The notes under the pieces: model-generated | Database searches by the model: none | The model's input: only the letters and a program-made list of their open reading frames with translations | What the model was told of the DNA's origin: nothing | Shown: in pieces, positions 1 through 8,225 of the stretch | Numbering within the stretch: position 1 is the first letter of the stretch | How the letters are laid out: each line of letters begins with the position of its first letter | Source: an uncultured Clostridia bacterium | GTDB taxonomy: Bacteria; Bacillota; Clostridia; Oscillospirales; Ruminococcaceae | Assembly: GCA_944387915.1 (NCBI GenBank) | Contig: CALXGT010000043.1 | Span: 1-45,488, forward strand | Reading direction: 5' to 3' | DNA: 45,488 bases | Made by a program: the position numbers and the translations under genes

Positions 1-554
1 AACAGATCAGTATCCCCAAAGCGCTTGCTTATGTGTCCGGGGAACTGTTTGAGCAGTATATCCACGACATGAAGATTGTCCAGCATTTTGCCATGCTCAA
101 CCGGCAGGCTATGATGGACGAGATCGTCAAAGATATGAAACTTCATGTTGAGGAGCAATTCACCACCATTCACAACTATATTGATACTGACAGCATGATC
201 CTGCGAAAAGGCGCTGTGTCCGCCAAGGCCGGAGAGCAGCTGCTTATCCCCATCAATATGAGAGACGGCAGTCTCATTTGTATTGGAAAAGGAAATGAGG
301 ATTGGAACTGCTCTGCACCTCACGGAGCTGGCCGCCTAATGAGTCGGGCGGATGCTAAACAGTCCTTCACGGTGTCTGAGTTTAAAAAGCAGATGGCTGA
401 AGTCTATACCACTTCGGTGAGCAAAGCCACTTTGGATGAGTGCCCCATGGCTTACAAGGGAATGCAGGATATTCTGGATAACATCGGCCCAACGGCAGAT
501 GTTGTGAGAATCATCCGCCCCATCTACAACTTTAAGGCTGGGGACGAGGGTTAA
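1..554 (+). CDS. rtcB: RNA-splicing ligase RtcB, C-terminal part (5' end outside window)
   Basis: RtcB joins RNA 2',3'-cyclic phosphate (or 3'-phosphate) ends to 5'-OH ends using GTP and Mn2+, in tRNA splicing or RNA repair. The open frame runs in from the left edge (frame starts at base 3; a GTG at 33 is only internal), so the N-terminal half is missing. About 183 residues remain. They carry the family block NCSAPHGAGRLMSR, which contains the histidine that is guanylylated in characterised RtcB, then TSVSKATLDE and the C-terminal IIRPIYNFKAGDEG, which ends where the family normally ends. The next gene follows after 22 bases with its own ribosome site, so the two may be cotranscribed. The identification rests on these signature blocks and is firm. 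Upstream partners such as archease or an RNA sensor cannot be judged here. Confidence 0.95.
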   Translation, partial: QISIPKALAYVSGELFEQYIHDMKIVQHFAMLNRQAMMDEIVKDMKLHVEEQFTTIHNYIDTDSMILRKGAVSAKAGEQLLIPINMRDGSLICIGKGNEDWNCSAPHGAGRLMSRADAKQSFTVSEFKKQMAEVYTTSVSKATLDECPMAYKGMQDILDNIGPTADVVRIIRPIYNFKAGDEG

Positions 555-576
555 AGGTGCGTCATAGGAGCGATTT

Positions 577-834
577 ATGAAAAGACTTACCTTCAAGCAA
601 CAATTACTTTGCGGTATCATCCTTGTGATTTTGGGAAATAGTTTGGCCTTTGCTTTCCATAAAGGCATTTTTGCAAATATTGCGTGGATCGTATACGGGG
701 TTTTGTTTATCGTAAACCCTGTTTACCCGGATCGTCTGAAACACAGTCTGGGTGAAAGAAAGGCGAAACGTTCCATGCGAATTACAGGTATGATTTGTAT
801 TATAATCGGTTTACTGACAAGGTTTGACGTATAG
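577..834 (+). CDS. small two- to three-helix membrane protein, unknown function
   Basis: An 85-residue protein starting at ATG 577 behind a good ribosome site (AGGAGCG, 7 bases upstream). Hydrophobic stretches lie at about residues 9-27, 31-46 and 70-82, separated by a basic loop (RLKHSLGERKAKRS), so it should be a small integral membrane protein with the positive loop probably inside. It starts 22 bases after the rtcB stop and may share its transcript. I recognise no family motif and assign no function. The ribosome site, length and clean membrane pattern make it more likely real than chance. No terminator is visible after it. Confidence 0.6.
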   Translation: MKRLTFKQQLLCGIILVILGNSLAFAFHKGIFANIAWIVYGVLFIVNPVYPDRLKHSLGERKAKRSMRITGMICIIIGLLTRFDV

Positions 835-944
835 CCGAAAAAACATGGACGCCATCACAGAACCCGTATGGGTGCAGACAAAATGTCATAAAAGTGATGG
901 AATAAAAGGGAAAATTATGATGAGTGACGACGTGTTCTTACGAA

Positions 945-973
945 TTGCGTTTGGCTTGGTTATATGTTAAAAT
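945..973 (+). promoter_or_regulatory. candidate sigma-A promoter for araD-fsa
   Basis: TTGCGT at 945-950 and TAAAAT at 968-973 are separated by 17 bases. If used, transcripts would start near 980 and carry a leader of about 320 bases holding the inverted repeat and the 93-bp repeats before araD. The -35 is only moderate. Confidence 0.4.
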
Positions 974-997
974 GTTCTCAAAAGAAAAAACTGTGTG

Positions 998-1038
998 GGT
1001 TCAAGCTCCACCACCGGGGCCAAGCGGAGCTTGGAACC
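998..1038 (+). other. strong inverted repeat (hairpin) at the head of the repeat region
   Basis: GGTTCAAGCTCC at 998-1009 is complementary to GGAGCTTGGAACC at 1026-1038, with one bulged G and a 16-base GC-rich loop. The 3' arm is the truncated beginning of the first 93-bp repeat, so the hairpin and the repeats are parts of one structure. No T-run follows, so it is not a simple terminator. Confidence 0.65.
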
Positions 1039-1271
1039 AATTCGCGCTACGAGTCTTTTCTTTTTCGGACGAAAGCGCCCGCGCTAAGCGGGTATCTTTT
1101 TACCAACGCTTCGAAAGCGGAGCTTACAACCAATTCGCGCTACGAGTCTTTTCTTTTTTGAACGAAAGCGCCCACGCTAAGCGGGTATCTTTTTACCAGC
1201 GCTTCGAAAGCGGGGCTTACAACCAATTCGCGCTACGAGTCTTTTCTTTTTCGGACGAAAGCGCCCGCGCT
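1038..1271 (+). repeat. 93-bp tandem repeat, 2.5 copies, each with a hairpin
   Basis: Copies begin at 1038, 1131 and 1224 with CAATTCGCGCTACGAGTC, an exact 93-base period. The third copy breaks off at about 1271, just before the araD ribosome site. Each full copy contains CCCGC-GCTAA-GCGGG (1078-1092; in copy 2, 1171-1185, one pair is lost) followed by TATCTTTTTACC, which looks like a terminator stem with a U-run. Copies differ by only a few bases. The period is a multiple of three, so a reading frame stays open across the array, but it has no ribosome site and I regard the array as non-coding. There are no variable spacers, so it is not CRISPR. Confidence 0.85.
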
Positions 1272-1299
1272 GCATGGAAGCGGAAATAAGGAGTCGCCT

Positions 1300-2016
1300 A
1301 TGCTGGAACAACTGAAACAGGCTGTTTGGGAAGCCAACATGGAATTACCTCGCCGAGGTCTTGTGACCTACACTTGGGGCAACGTCTCCGGTATTGACCG
1401 GGAGCGGGGTCTCGTGGTCATTAAGCCTTCCGGCGTAGCCTACGAAGCGCTTTCCCCCGACAATCTGGTGGTAGTCGATCTGGATGGTCGACGGGTAGAG
1501 GGAACGCTAACCCCCTCCTCCGACACAAAAACTCACGTAGAACTATACAAGGCTTTTCCTGCCTTAGGGGGCGTTGTGCACACCCACAGCCCCTTCGCGG
1601 TAGCTTGGGCCCAAGCAGGAGAGGACATCCCCTGCTACGGTACCACCCATGCGGATTACTTCTACGGTCCGGTGCCCTGCGCTCGACACCTCACCGAAGA
1701 AGAACTAAACGAGGATTACGAAAAAAATACCGGGAAGGTCATTGTGGAAACCTTTACCACCCGAGGCATCGACCCGGTATATCTGCCGGCGGTCATCTGC
1801 CACAGTCACGGGCCCTTTACCTTTGGCAAAGATGCCGCCGAAGCGGTATATCATGCGGTGGTACTGGAAGAGGTGGCGAAGATGGCCCTTTACACCCGAC
1901 AGGTAAAACCGGACGCGGCCCCCGCCCCCAGGTATTTAATAGAAAAACACTTTTTGCGTAAACATGGACCAAACGCCTATTACGGGCAAAAAATAAAAGG
2001 AGACATAAAGAAATGA
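1300..2016 (+). CDS. araD: L-ribulose-5-phosphate 4-epimerase (AraD)
   Basis: Interconverts L-ribulose 5-phosphate and D-xylulose 5-phosphate by a metal-dependent retro-aldol mechanism, feeding arabinose or ascorbate-type sugars into the pentose phosphate pathway. The 238-residue length matches the family. The class II aldolase fold is recognisable: GNVSGID near residue 27, KPSGVAY near 42, [11 protein letters not shown] (Asp75, catalytic loop), zinc ligands His94 and His96 in VVHTHSP, a HADYF loop with Asp119, and His170 in CHSHGPF. ATG 1300 follows AAGGAGT by 7 bases. Its TGA overlaps the ATG of the next gene, so translation is probably coupled. Related aldolases (fuculose- or rhamnulose-phosphate) are possible, but the Asp75 loop and the HADYF segment favour the epimerase. 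No araA or araB is in view. Confidence 0.9.
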   Translation: MLEQLKQAVWEANMELPRRGLVTYTWGNVSGIDRERGLVVIKPSGVAYEALSPDNLVVVDLDGRRVEGTLTPSSDTKTHVELYKAFPALGGVVHTHSPFAVAWAQAGEDIPCYGTTHADYFYGPVPCARHLTEEELNEDYEKNTGKVIVETFTTRGIDPVYLPAVICHSHGPFTFGKDAAEAVYHAVVLEEVAKMALYTRQVKPDAAPAPRYLIEKHFLRKHGPNAYYGQKIKGDIKK

Positions 2017-2672
2017 CGTTTTTTATTGACACAGCAAATGTAGAGGAAATCCGCGCTGCCAACGATATGGGCGTCATCGCGGGCGTCACCACCAATCCCA
2101 GTCTGATCGCAAAAGAGGGGCGGGACTACGCCGAAACCCTCGCCCAGATCGCTTCCATAGTAGACGGCCCCATCTCCGGGGAGGTAAAGGCCACCACCAC
2201 CGACGCGGCGGGTATGATTGAAGAAGGACGCGCCATTTACGCCCTGGACCCCAAACACATGGTGGTAAAGATTCCTATGACCGCCGAGGGGCTCAAAGCC
2301 ATTAAGGTACTATCTGCCGAAGGCATTCCCACCAACTGCACCCTCATTTTCTCCGCCAACCAAGCACTGTTGGCTGCGCGGGCCGGCGCTGCCTACGTAT
2401 CTCCCTTCCTGGGCCGACTGGACGACATCAGCCAGCCGGGCATCGACCTTATCCGGACGATCAGCGCCATCTTTGACAATTACCCAGATTTGCATTGCGA
2501 GATCATTGCAGCCAGCGTACGCAACCCCATTCATGTGACGGACTGCGCCTTAGCCGGAGCAGATATCGCTACGGTGCCCTGGAAGGTTATCGAGCAGATG
2601 ACCAAGCATCCCCTTACCGACGCCGGTATCGAAAAATTCAAGGTGGATTACATCAAAGTATTCGGCGAATAA
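2013..2672 (+). CDS. fsa: fructose-6-phosphate aldolase / transaldolase-like protein (TalC/MipB family)
   Basis: A 219-residue short-type transaldolase; members either move a dihydroxyacetone unit between sugar phosphates (transaldolase) or cleave fructose 6-phosphate. The barrel motifs are clear: [10 protein letters not shown] at the N-terminus, [13 protein letters not shown] at 25-37, HMVVKIPMT with Schiff-base Lys86, [19 protein letters not shown] and [11 protein letters not shown] 2013 overlaps the araD stop by 4 bases, so the pair is a coupled operon for pentose and hexose phosphate exchange. Sequence alone does not decide between transaldolase and F6P aldolase activity; in anaerobes the short enzymes often act as the pentose-phosphate transaldolase. 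No clear terminator follows. Confidence 0.92.
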   Translation: MTFFIDTANVEEIRAANDMGVIAGVTTNPSLIAKEGRDYAETLAQIASIVDGPISGEVKATTTDAAGMIEEGRAIYALDPKHMVVKIPMTAEGLKAIKVLSAEGIPTNCTLIFSANQALLAARAGAAYVSPFLGRLDDISQPGIDLIRTISAIFDNYPDLHCEIIAASVRNPIHVTDCALAGADIATVPWKVIEQMTKHPLTDAGIEKFKVDYIKVFGE

Positions 2673-3229
2673 CATCTAACAAAGCAAAAGCCATTCTCCA
2701 AAAAGCGCAAAACGGCGCCCATCTCGCTACCAAAAAGGCGGGGCAGGCTATGGGAATATTTCCCGGCGGTAAAATTGTCGCATCGCATTGGCATTGCGTT
2801 CGAGGTCATTTCTATTTATGAATACACGCCCTCGGTTTTCGCCCACTTGCGCTATATATGCAAAGAAGTACATTTCCGGTATTTAGCAAAAATATCAGCG
2901 TGCCAAAACAGTTACAGCCGTACAAGCAGGGATTCGGATTTTTCCGAAACCTTCGCTTGTGCGGCTCTTTTGCCCTATTCTATTTTTTAAACGCCCGTCG
3001 GTGCATCGAAACGGCGCTGCTTGCCGCTTCGATGCAAAAATTCTATCCTTTTCTACAAGCCTCAATATTTCCTTACCTGTGCGCTAAAATCATTTTACTG
3101 TTTCATCGCCCCAATCCGGCAATATTGCGGTGCCAAAATGACGGAAACTGAATATACTGGTACAGAGAAGCAAAGTCGCTTACCCGTATGGAGGAGCACT
3201 TTGCATTTTTTAATTGTGGGGGTATGTTT
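2673..3229. other. 557-bp intergenic region with one strong hairpin
   Basis: No convincing gene here: open frames of 70-100 codons lack ribosome sites and recognisable motifs. A strong inverted repeat lies at 3003-3035 (GCATCGAA / TTCGATGC, with inner CGGC / GCCG) and is not followed by a T-run on either strand. TATACT at 3153-3158 could be a -10 for asnB, but no good -35 sits at the right distance. Confidence 0.6.
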
Positions 3230-5074
3230 ATGTGTGGAATTGCCGGATTTTGTAATTTTGAGACAGATTTTCTAAAGGACGCAAACAGGTGGACGCAAGT
3301 CCTCGTAAGGATGCGATCCGCTATCGCGCACCGGGGGCACGATCAAACCGGGGAATACCTTCAGCGCAACGCGGGGCTTTCCCATACCCGCCTCTCCATT
3401 CGGGACTTATCCGGCGGCGTTCAGCCCATGCTGCGCCGACGTGGAGAATGGGAATATGGAATCGTCTACAACGGGGAAATTTATAACGCGGAGGAACTAA
3501 AACAGGATTTGCTAAGCCGTGAATGTCATTTTGAAACCACATGTGATACGGAAGTCATTCTCTATGGATACATGGAATACGGCATGGATGTGGCAAAAAA
3601 GCTCAACGGGATTTTTGCCTTCGCAATTTGGGACGGGAATCGAAACACCTTATTCCTTTGCCGAGATCGCATGGGGGTCAAACCCCTGTTTTACGCTGTG
3701 AAAAATGACACGCTTGTGTTTGGTTCAGAACCTAAGGCGCTGTTTGCCCACCCGCAGATTCAGCCTCAGGCGGATTTAGACAGCTTTCGGGAAATTTTCG
3801 GGCTGGGTCCGGCGAGAACATCCGGCTGCGGCGTATTTCGCGGGCTTCGAGAGGTAAAGCCGGGCTGCATTTTGGAGTTTTCCAAGGAGAAACGGACAGA
3901 ATATCCTTACTGGTCCCTTGAGGCAAAGCCCCATACGGACAGCTATGCGCAAACGGTTGAGACTGTGTCCTTCCTGCTGCGGGATGCGGTCAAAAGGCAG
4001 CTGGTATCCGATGTACCGGTGTGCAGCTTCTTATCCGGCGGGATTGATTCCAGCGTAGTCACCGCTATTGCCTCCCGGCAACTGGAAGCAAAAGGGGTTG
4101 CTCTCAATACATTTTCGTTTGACTTTACCCACAACGATACCTGTTTTCAGTCCAATGCCTTTCAACCCACCCGGGACCGCCCCTATGTAGATCAGGTGCT
4201 CGCCCTTTATCCCCTCCATCACACCTATCTGGAGTGCGACGAGGCCACGTTGGCCGATTTGCTCAAAGACGCGGTCCGCATGAAGGATTTGCCGGGAATG
4301 ACCGATGTGGACGCGTCGCTCCTCTATTTTTGCGGACTGGTCAAACAACACAACAAGGTTGCTTTGACCGGTGAATGTGCGGATGAGATTTTCGGCGGCT
4401 ATCCCTGGTTTTATCGAGAGGAGCTGTTACATGCGGATGGATTTCCATGGTCCTCCGACCTATCGGCGAGAACCGCTTTGTTGTCGGACGAAGCGATCCA
4501 TACTTTGAATCTCGAGGAATATGTAAGACAAAAGTACCTGGATACCATGGCCCAGGTCCCGACCCTGCCGGGAGAACAGGGTGACGATTTGCGCAGACGG
4601 CAGATGAGTTTTTTGAATCTCCGGTGGTTTATGCAGACCCTGCTGGATCGAATGGATCGCACCAGCATGTCCTGGGGACTGGAGGCGCGGGTGCCTTTTG
4701 CGGATCATCGAATCGTGGAATACGTGTACAACGTGCCATGGAGCATGAAGTATGAAAACGGGATGGAAAAAAAGCTGCTTCGAGACGCCTGCAAGGAGCT
4801 TTTTCCGCCCCAGCTGCTGTATCGAAAGAAAAGCCCCTACCCCAAGACGTACTCTCCGGTATACGAGGCGTTGCTGACAGAACGCTTTCAGCAAGTGCTC
4901 TCCACCCCTCAAGCGCCTGTACATCGCTTCTTGGATCGAAAAAAAGCGACGCAATTTCTCGCACAGCCCAAGGATTACGGCAAACCATGGTTTGGGCAAC
5001 TGATGGCGGGCCCCCAAATGATCGCCTATATTTTGCAGGTCAACTATTGGATGGAACAATACGGCATCGAATAA
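3230..5074 (+). CDS. asnB: glutamine-hydrolysing asparagine synthetase (AsnB)
   Basis: Makes asparagine from aspartate, ATP and glutamine. The frame is open from 3188, but the start must be ATG 3230 because the N-terminal nucleophile Cys2 (MCGIAGF) has to be exposed after Met removal; GGGGG lies about 8 bases upstream. The glutaminase domain spans roughly 2-215 (RLSIRDLSGG, YNGEIYN, CDTEVILYGY). The synthetase domain carries the PP-loop SGGIDSS at 269-275, LTGECADEIFGGYPW, RMDRTSMSWGLEARVPF and a long C-terminal extension. At 614 residues it matches the clostridial AsnB subfamily. It stands alone between unrelated genes and ends in a strong terminator. An amidotransferase making a modified amino acid or peptidoglycan amide cannot be excluded, but AsnB is the natural call. 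Confidence 0.93.
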   Translation: MCGIAGFCNFETDFLKDANRWTQVLVRMRSAIAHRGHDQTGEYLQRNAGLSHTRLSIRDLSGGVQPMLRRRGEWEYGIVYNGEIYNAEELKQDLLSRECHFETTCDTEVILYGYMEYGMDVAKKLNGIFAFAIWDGNRNTLFLCRDRMGVKPLFYAVKNDTLVFGSEPKALFAHPQIQPQADLDSFREIFGLGPARTSGCGVFRGLREVKPGCILEFSKEKRTEYPYWSLEAKPHTDSYAQTVETVSFLLRDAVKRQLVSDVPVCSFLSGGIDSSVVTAIASRQLEAKGVALNTFSFDFTHNDTCFQSNAFQPTRDRPYVDQVLALYPLHHTYLECDEATLADLLKDAVRMKDLPGMTDVDASLLYFCGLVKQHNKVALTGECADEIFGGYPWFYREELLHADGFPWSSDLSARTALLSDEAIHTLNLEEYVRQKYLDTMAQVPTLPGEQGDDLRRRQMSFLNLRWFMQTLLDRMDRTSMSWGLEARVPFADHRIVEYVYNVPWSMKYENGMEKKLLRDACKELFPPQLLYRKKSPYPKTYSPVYEALLTERFQQVLSTPQAPVHRFLDRKKATQFLAQPKDYGKPWFGQLMAGPQMIAYILQVNYWMEQYGIE

Positions 5075-5116
5075 AGACGGTAAGCATAATTGTACGGCTA
5101 TCTATATGACGGCAGG

Positions 5117-5147
5117 AAAAAGACGACGCTTTAAGCGTCGTCTTTTT
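5117..5147. terminator. bidirectional intrinsic terminator between asnB and the hyd cluster
   Basis: AGACGACGCTT at 5121-5131 pairs with AAGCGTCGTCT at 5133-5143 around a very short loop, flanked by A4 on the left and T5 on the right, so it can end transcription from both converging units. Confidence 0.9.
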
Positions 5148-5186
5148 CCTTTTATACCAAATGATAAAACAGACGGGAAAGAAACC

Positions 5187-5432
5187 TTAAAAGCTGGAAT
5201 AGGTCGCTTTAACGGTAACTCCCTTTAACCGCCCAATCTTTCCGGTCAGCGCGCTGATGACATCCTGAGGCGCATCCATCGCGATGCTGATGATGGCGAT
5301 ATTCTTTTCCTTATAGGGAATCCCCATCCGTCCGATGATATAAGCGCTATATTGATGCAGAAGGTCGTTGAGAGACGCTGCCGATGTTGGGTCCTCTACG
5401 ATAATAGCGGCGACAGCCACTCGGGTCTCCAT
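5187..5432 (-). CDS. TM1266-type iron-only hydrogenase system regulator
   Basis: An 81-residue single-domain protein with the ACT/NikR-C-like ferredoxin fold pattern: two beta-alpha-beta halves, METRVAVAAIIVED and KNIAIISIAMDAP, followed by a C-terminal GVTVKATYSSF strand. Family members are annotated as iron-only hydrogenase system (putative) regulators and regularly sit beside hydEFG, as here. ATG 5432 comes 4 bases after the hydF stop; its ribosome site (AAAGGAGAGGAG) lies in the end of hydF, so it is the last gene of the maturation operon. There is no DNA-binding domain in this protein, so direct transcription control is doubtful; ligand sensing is inferred from the fold. Which ligand is not known to me. 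Confidence 0.85.
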   Translation of the reverse strand: METRVAVAAIIVEDPTSAASLNDLLHQYSAYIIGRMGIPYKEKNIAIISIAMDAPQDVISALTGKIGRLKGVTVKATYSSF

Positions 5433-5436
5433 TAAA

Positions 5437-6648
5437 CTACTCCTCTCCTTTGGCGTCTAATAAGGCCAGCAGCGAAGGAAAAACGCCTAAGCTCCGACGC
5501 AAAATTCCCTGCATATAGGCGATGGTGATGCCATAATTGGTAAACGGAACGCCGCTGTCAATAGCTAAATTCATCCGGGAACGAACTTCCCGCTCATTTA
5601 ACATACATCCGCCGCAATGGAGAATTAAAGCGTAGCGGGACAAGTCTTCGGGAAATTCCGTCCCCGATACCGTTTCAATTCGAATTTCCTTGCCGGTATA
5701 CTCCCGAAGCCAGCGGGGAATTTTGACTGTACCGATATCGTTGCATTGCCGATGATGGGTACATCCTTCCGCGATCAGCACCGTGTCTCCGTCCTTGAGA
5801 GATTCGATGCGGCTGACGCCGTGGACGGCGGTTTCCAAAAAGCCCTTGTATCGCGCCATCAAAATGGAAAACGAGGTGAGCGGTACGCTAAGCGGCGTAT
5901 CCGCCGCCACCTTCGCGAACGCCTGGCTATCGGTAATGACCATCGCCGGAGGCGTTTTTAATCCCTCTAACGCCATCTTCAATTCCGTTTCCTTGGTAAC
6001 CACCGCGATAGCGTCGGCGTCCAAAACATCCCGAAGGGTTTGCTGCTGCGGCAATATTATGCGCCCCTTGGGCGCGGATTCATCGATAGGCGTCACCAGC
6101 ACCACCGTGTCTTTCGGGTTCAGCAAATCCCGCACCAGGAAACGGGGCTGCCCCACCTGGTTTGCGAAGGCGCCCAGCTTTTCCTTCAGCTCTTCGATTC
6201 CCTGTCCGGTTTTGGCGCTGACGGCAAAGGCGTTATGCGGAATATGGGCCGTCGGGCTGTCGGCTTTGTTGTACACCAGAAGATACGGAATCTCCTTTTG
6301 AAGAATACGGGCATACAAATCCTTATCGGCGGGAGTTTGTCCCACTTCGGCGTCGATGACCAAAACGGCGATGTCGGTTTTCGCCAGTACCTGCCGCGTC
6401 TTACGCACCCGCAGCTCGCCCAGCGTTCCCTCGTCGTCAAACCCCGGCGTATCAATGATAACCACCGGTCCCAACGGCAGCAGTTCCATCGACTTATACA
6501 CCGGATCAGTAGTGGTTCCCTTGGTGTCGGATACTACCGCCAGATCCTGACCGGTCACCGCGTTGACCAGACTGGATTTTCCCGCATTGCGTCCGCCGAA
6601 AAAGCCGATATGTAAGCGGTTGGCCGAAGGCGTATCATTTAATCCCAC
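5437..6648 (-). CDS. hydF: [FeFe]-hydrogenase H-cluster maturation GTPase HydF
   Basis: Scaffold on which the diiron subcluster is assembled before transfer to apo-hydrogenase. The 403 residues show a Ras-like GTPase domain (P-loop GGRNAGKS at 18-25, DTKGTTTDPV switch, IDTPGFDDEG, NKAD), then a dimerisation region, then a cluster domain with CTH (Cys296, His298) and CGGC (Cys345, Cys348), the residues that bind the [4Fe-4S] cluster in HydF. The start is GTG 6648 behind AAAGGAATGATATT. It follows hydG by 64 bases that contain a hairpin, and is followed almost directly by the TM1266-type gene. All signature residues are present, so it should be functional. Confidence 0.97.
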   Translation of the reverse strand: MGLNDTPSANRLHIGFFGGRNAGKSSLVNAVTGQDLAVVSDTKGTTTDPVYKSMELLPLGPVVIIDTPGFDDEGTLGELRVRKTRQVLAKTDIAVLVIDAEVGQTPADKDLYARILQKEIPYLLVYNKADSPTAHIPHNAFAVSAKTGQGIEELKEKLGAFANQVGQPRFLVRDLLNPKDTVVLVTPIDESAPKGRIILPQQQTLRDVLDADAIAVVTKETELKMALEGLKTPPAMVITDSQAFAKVAADTPLSVPLTSFSILMARYKGFLETAVHGVSRIESLKDGDTVLIAEGCTHHRQCNDIGTVKIPRWLREYTGKEIRIETVSGTEFPEDLSRYALILHCGGCMLNEREVRSRMNLAIDSGVPFTNYGITIAYMQGILRRSLGVFPSLLALLDAKGEE

Positions 6649-6666
6649 AATATCATTCCTTTCTTT

Positions 6667-6699
6667 GGCGGCGAAAGAAAGACGGATTCCATCGCCGCC
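6667..6699 (-). other. intercistronic hairpin between hydG and hydF
   Basis: GGCGGCGA at 6667-6674 is complementary to TCGCCGCC at 6692-6699, an 8-bp perfect GC stem with a 17-base loop. In the transcribed (minus) direction no U-run follows. It may set relative mRNA stability or processing of hydG and hydF. Confidence 0.6.
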
Positions 6700-6712
6700 G
6701 TTTTATGCTATT

Positions 6713-8167
6713 TTAAAAACGGAAATCCCGAATGCCCTCTTCGATTTTTTCCAAATGATCCTTACAAATTTCCCGTGCCTTCTCCTTGGGAATATTTTGC
6801 AGCTCCGCCTGAATCAGCGCTTCGCCAATGGCTTTGGTTTCTTCGCTCGCGTAATCCATCAAATATTCTTTCAGAGTGATCAACGCATTGGGATGGCAGC
6901 AGTTTTGGATCTGCCCCGATTTACATAAGGCCATAAACCGATCTCCCGTCCGTCCTTCCCGGTAGCATGCCGTACAGAAGGATGGGATGTACCCCATCTC
7001 CATCAGCCAACGTACCACCTCGTCCAGCGTCCGCTGGTCGGAAACGTCGAACTGTTCGGTATCGGTGGGGCGCTCCTCTTCCACATAACCGCCCACCGAG
7101 GTGCGGGAGCCGCCGCTGATCTGGGAGACGCCCAAACGGATCACCTTTTCCCTGACCGCCTGGCTTTCTCTGGTAGAGATAATCATACCCGTATAGGGAA
7201 CCGCGATACGGATCAACGCGCAGATCTTGGCGAAAATATCGTCGCTGATCCCGTTGTCGAAGGCGTTGGGGTCGATGTCGTCGGCATGCTTAACTCTAGG
7301 AACGCTGATGGTGTGGGGTCCTACGCCGTGGACCGCCTCCAGATGCTCCGCATGCATCAAAAGTCCGGCAAATTCGTACCGATACAGCTCTAATCCGAAC
7401 AAAACGCCAAGTCCCACGTCGTCGATGCCGCCTTCCATGGCGCGGTCCATCGCCTCGGTGTGGTAGTTGTAGTCATGCTTGGGTCCGGTGGGGTGCAGCT
7501 TTAAATAGCTTTCCTTATGGTAGGTCTCCTGGAACAGGATATAGGTGCCGATCCCGGCTTCCTTGAGCTTGCGGTAGTTTTCCACCGTCGTGGCAGCAAT
7601 ATTGACGTTGACCCGGCGGATGGCGCCGTTTTTATGCTTGATGGAATAGATGGTATGGATGCATTCGAGGATGTATTCAATGGGGTTCATGACCGGATCT
7701 TCGCCGGACTCGATCGCTAACCGCTTGTGACCCATATCCTGAAGGGCGATCACCTCTTTTTCCACCTCTTCCTGGGTCAGCTTTTTCCGGGGGATATGTT
7801 TGTTTTTCTGATGATAGGGGCAGTATACGCAGCCGTTGACGCAGTAATTGGAGAGATACAGGGGAGCAAAAATGACGATACGGTTGCCGTAAAACGCTTT
7901 TTTGATCTCCTCCGCCAAGGCGTACATCTTTTCGATCTTTTCGGGAATGTCACATGCCAAAAGCACCGAAGCTTCCCGGTGGGTCAATCCGGAACAAAAA
8001 GTGCCGTGATCGGTGACTCTGGGGCGCGCCTTTTCCAAAATTTCATCAATCAATTCGACGTTGTTTTTATTTTCGTCCGCATAACGGAGTGTTTCCAAAA
8101 TCTCTTCGTGGTTGATAAATTCATCTGCACACAGAGATTTGGGGTCGTAGGAATAGGTAGTTGCCAT
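6713..8167 (-). CDS. hydG: [FeFe]-hydrogenase maturase HydG (radical SAM tyrosine lyase)
   Basis: Cleaves tyrosine to p-cresol, CO and cyanide and builds an Fe(CO)2(CN) synthon for the H-cluster. The frame is open from 8266, but the start is ATG 8167 (MATTYSYDP): it has AGAGAGGATTTC upstream and avoids a 40-base overlap with hydE. The 484-residue protein has the radical SAM motif C109-x3-C113-x2-C116 (CVNGCVYC), the GGSRTSVGGY segment, and the HydG-specific C-terminal cluster motif C398-x2-C401-x22-C424, which holds the auxiliary cluster with the dangler iron. That last motif separates it from the thiamine enzyme ThiH. It lies between hydE and hydF in one operon. Confidence 0.97.
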   Translation of the reverse strand: MATTYSYDPKSLCADEFINHEEILETLRYADENKNNVELIDEILEKARPRVTDHGTFCSGLTHREASVLLACDIPEKIEKMYALAEEIKKAFYGNRIVIFAPLYLSNYCVNGCVYCPYHQKNKHIPRKKLTQEEVEKEVIALQDMGHKRLAIESGEDPVMNPIEYILECIHTIYSIKHKNGAIRRVNVNIAATTVENYRKLKEAGIGTYILFQETYHKESYLKLHPTGPKHDYNYHTEAMDRAMEGGIDDVGLGVLFGLELYRYEFAGLLMHAEHLEAVHGVGPHTISVPRVKHADDIDPNAFDNGISDDIFAKICALIRIAVPYTGMIISTRESQAVREKVIRLGVSQISGGSRTSVGGYVEEERPTDTEQFDVSDQRTLDEVVRWLMEMGYIPSFCTACYREGRTGDRFMALCKSGQIQNCCHPNALITLKEYLMDYASEETKAIGEALIQAELQNIPKEKAREICKDHLEKIEEGIRDFRF

Positions 8168-8225
8168 AATGAAATCCTCTCTTTCGTCTTTCGGGTAAGC
8201 GGCTTTTTTGGCTTCCCCGTTAGGT

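Noticed and set aside
1038..1271. Tandem repeats as a CRISPR array
   Set aside because: Repeats are directly abutted with no variable spacers, and no cas genes are present.
924..1289. 121-codon open frame across the 93-bp repeats
   Set aside because: It stays open only because the period is a multiple of three. There is no ribosome site, its start lies inside a promoter-like sequence, and the DNA folds as hairpins.
2775..3275. Overlapping 70-97-codon frames before asnB
   Set aside because: No ribosome sites, no recognisable motifs, and mutually overlapping frames in AT-rich DNA.
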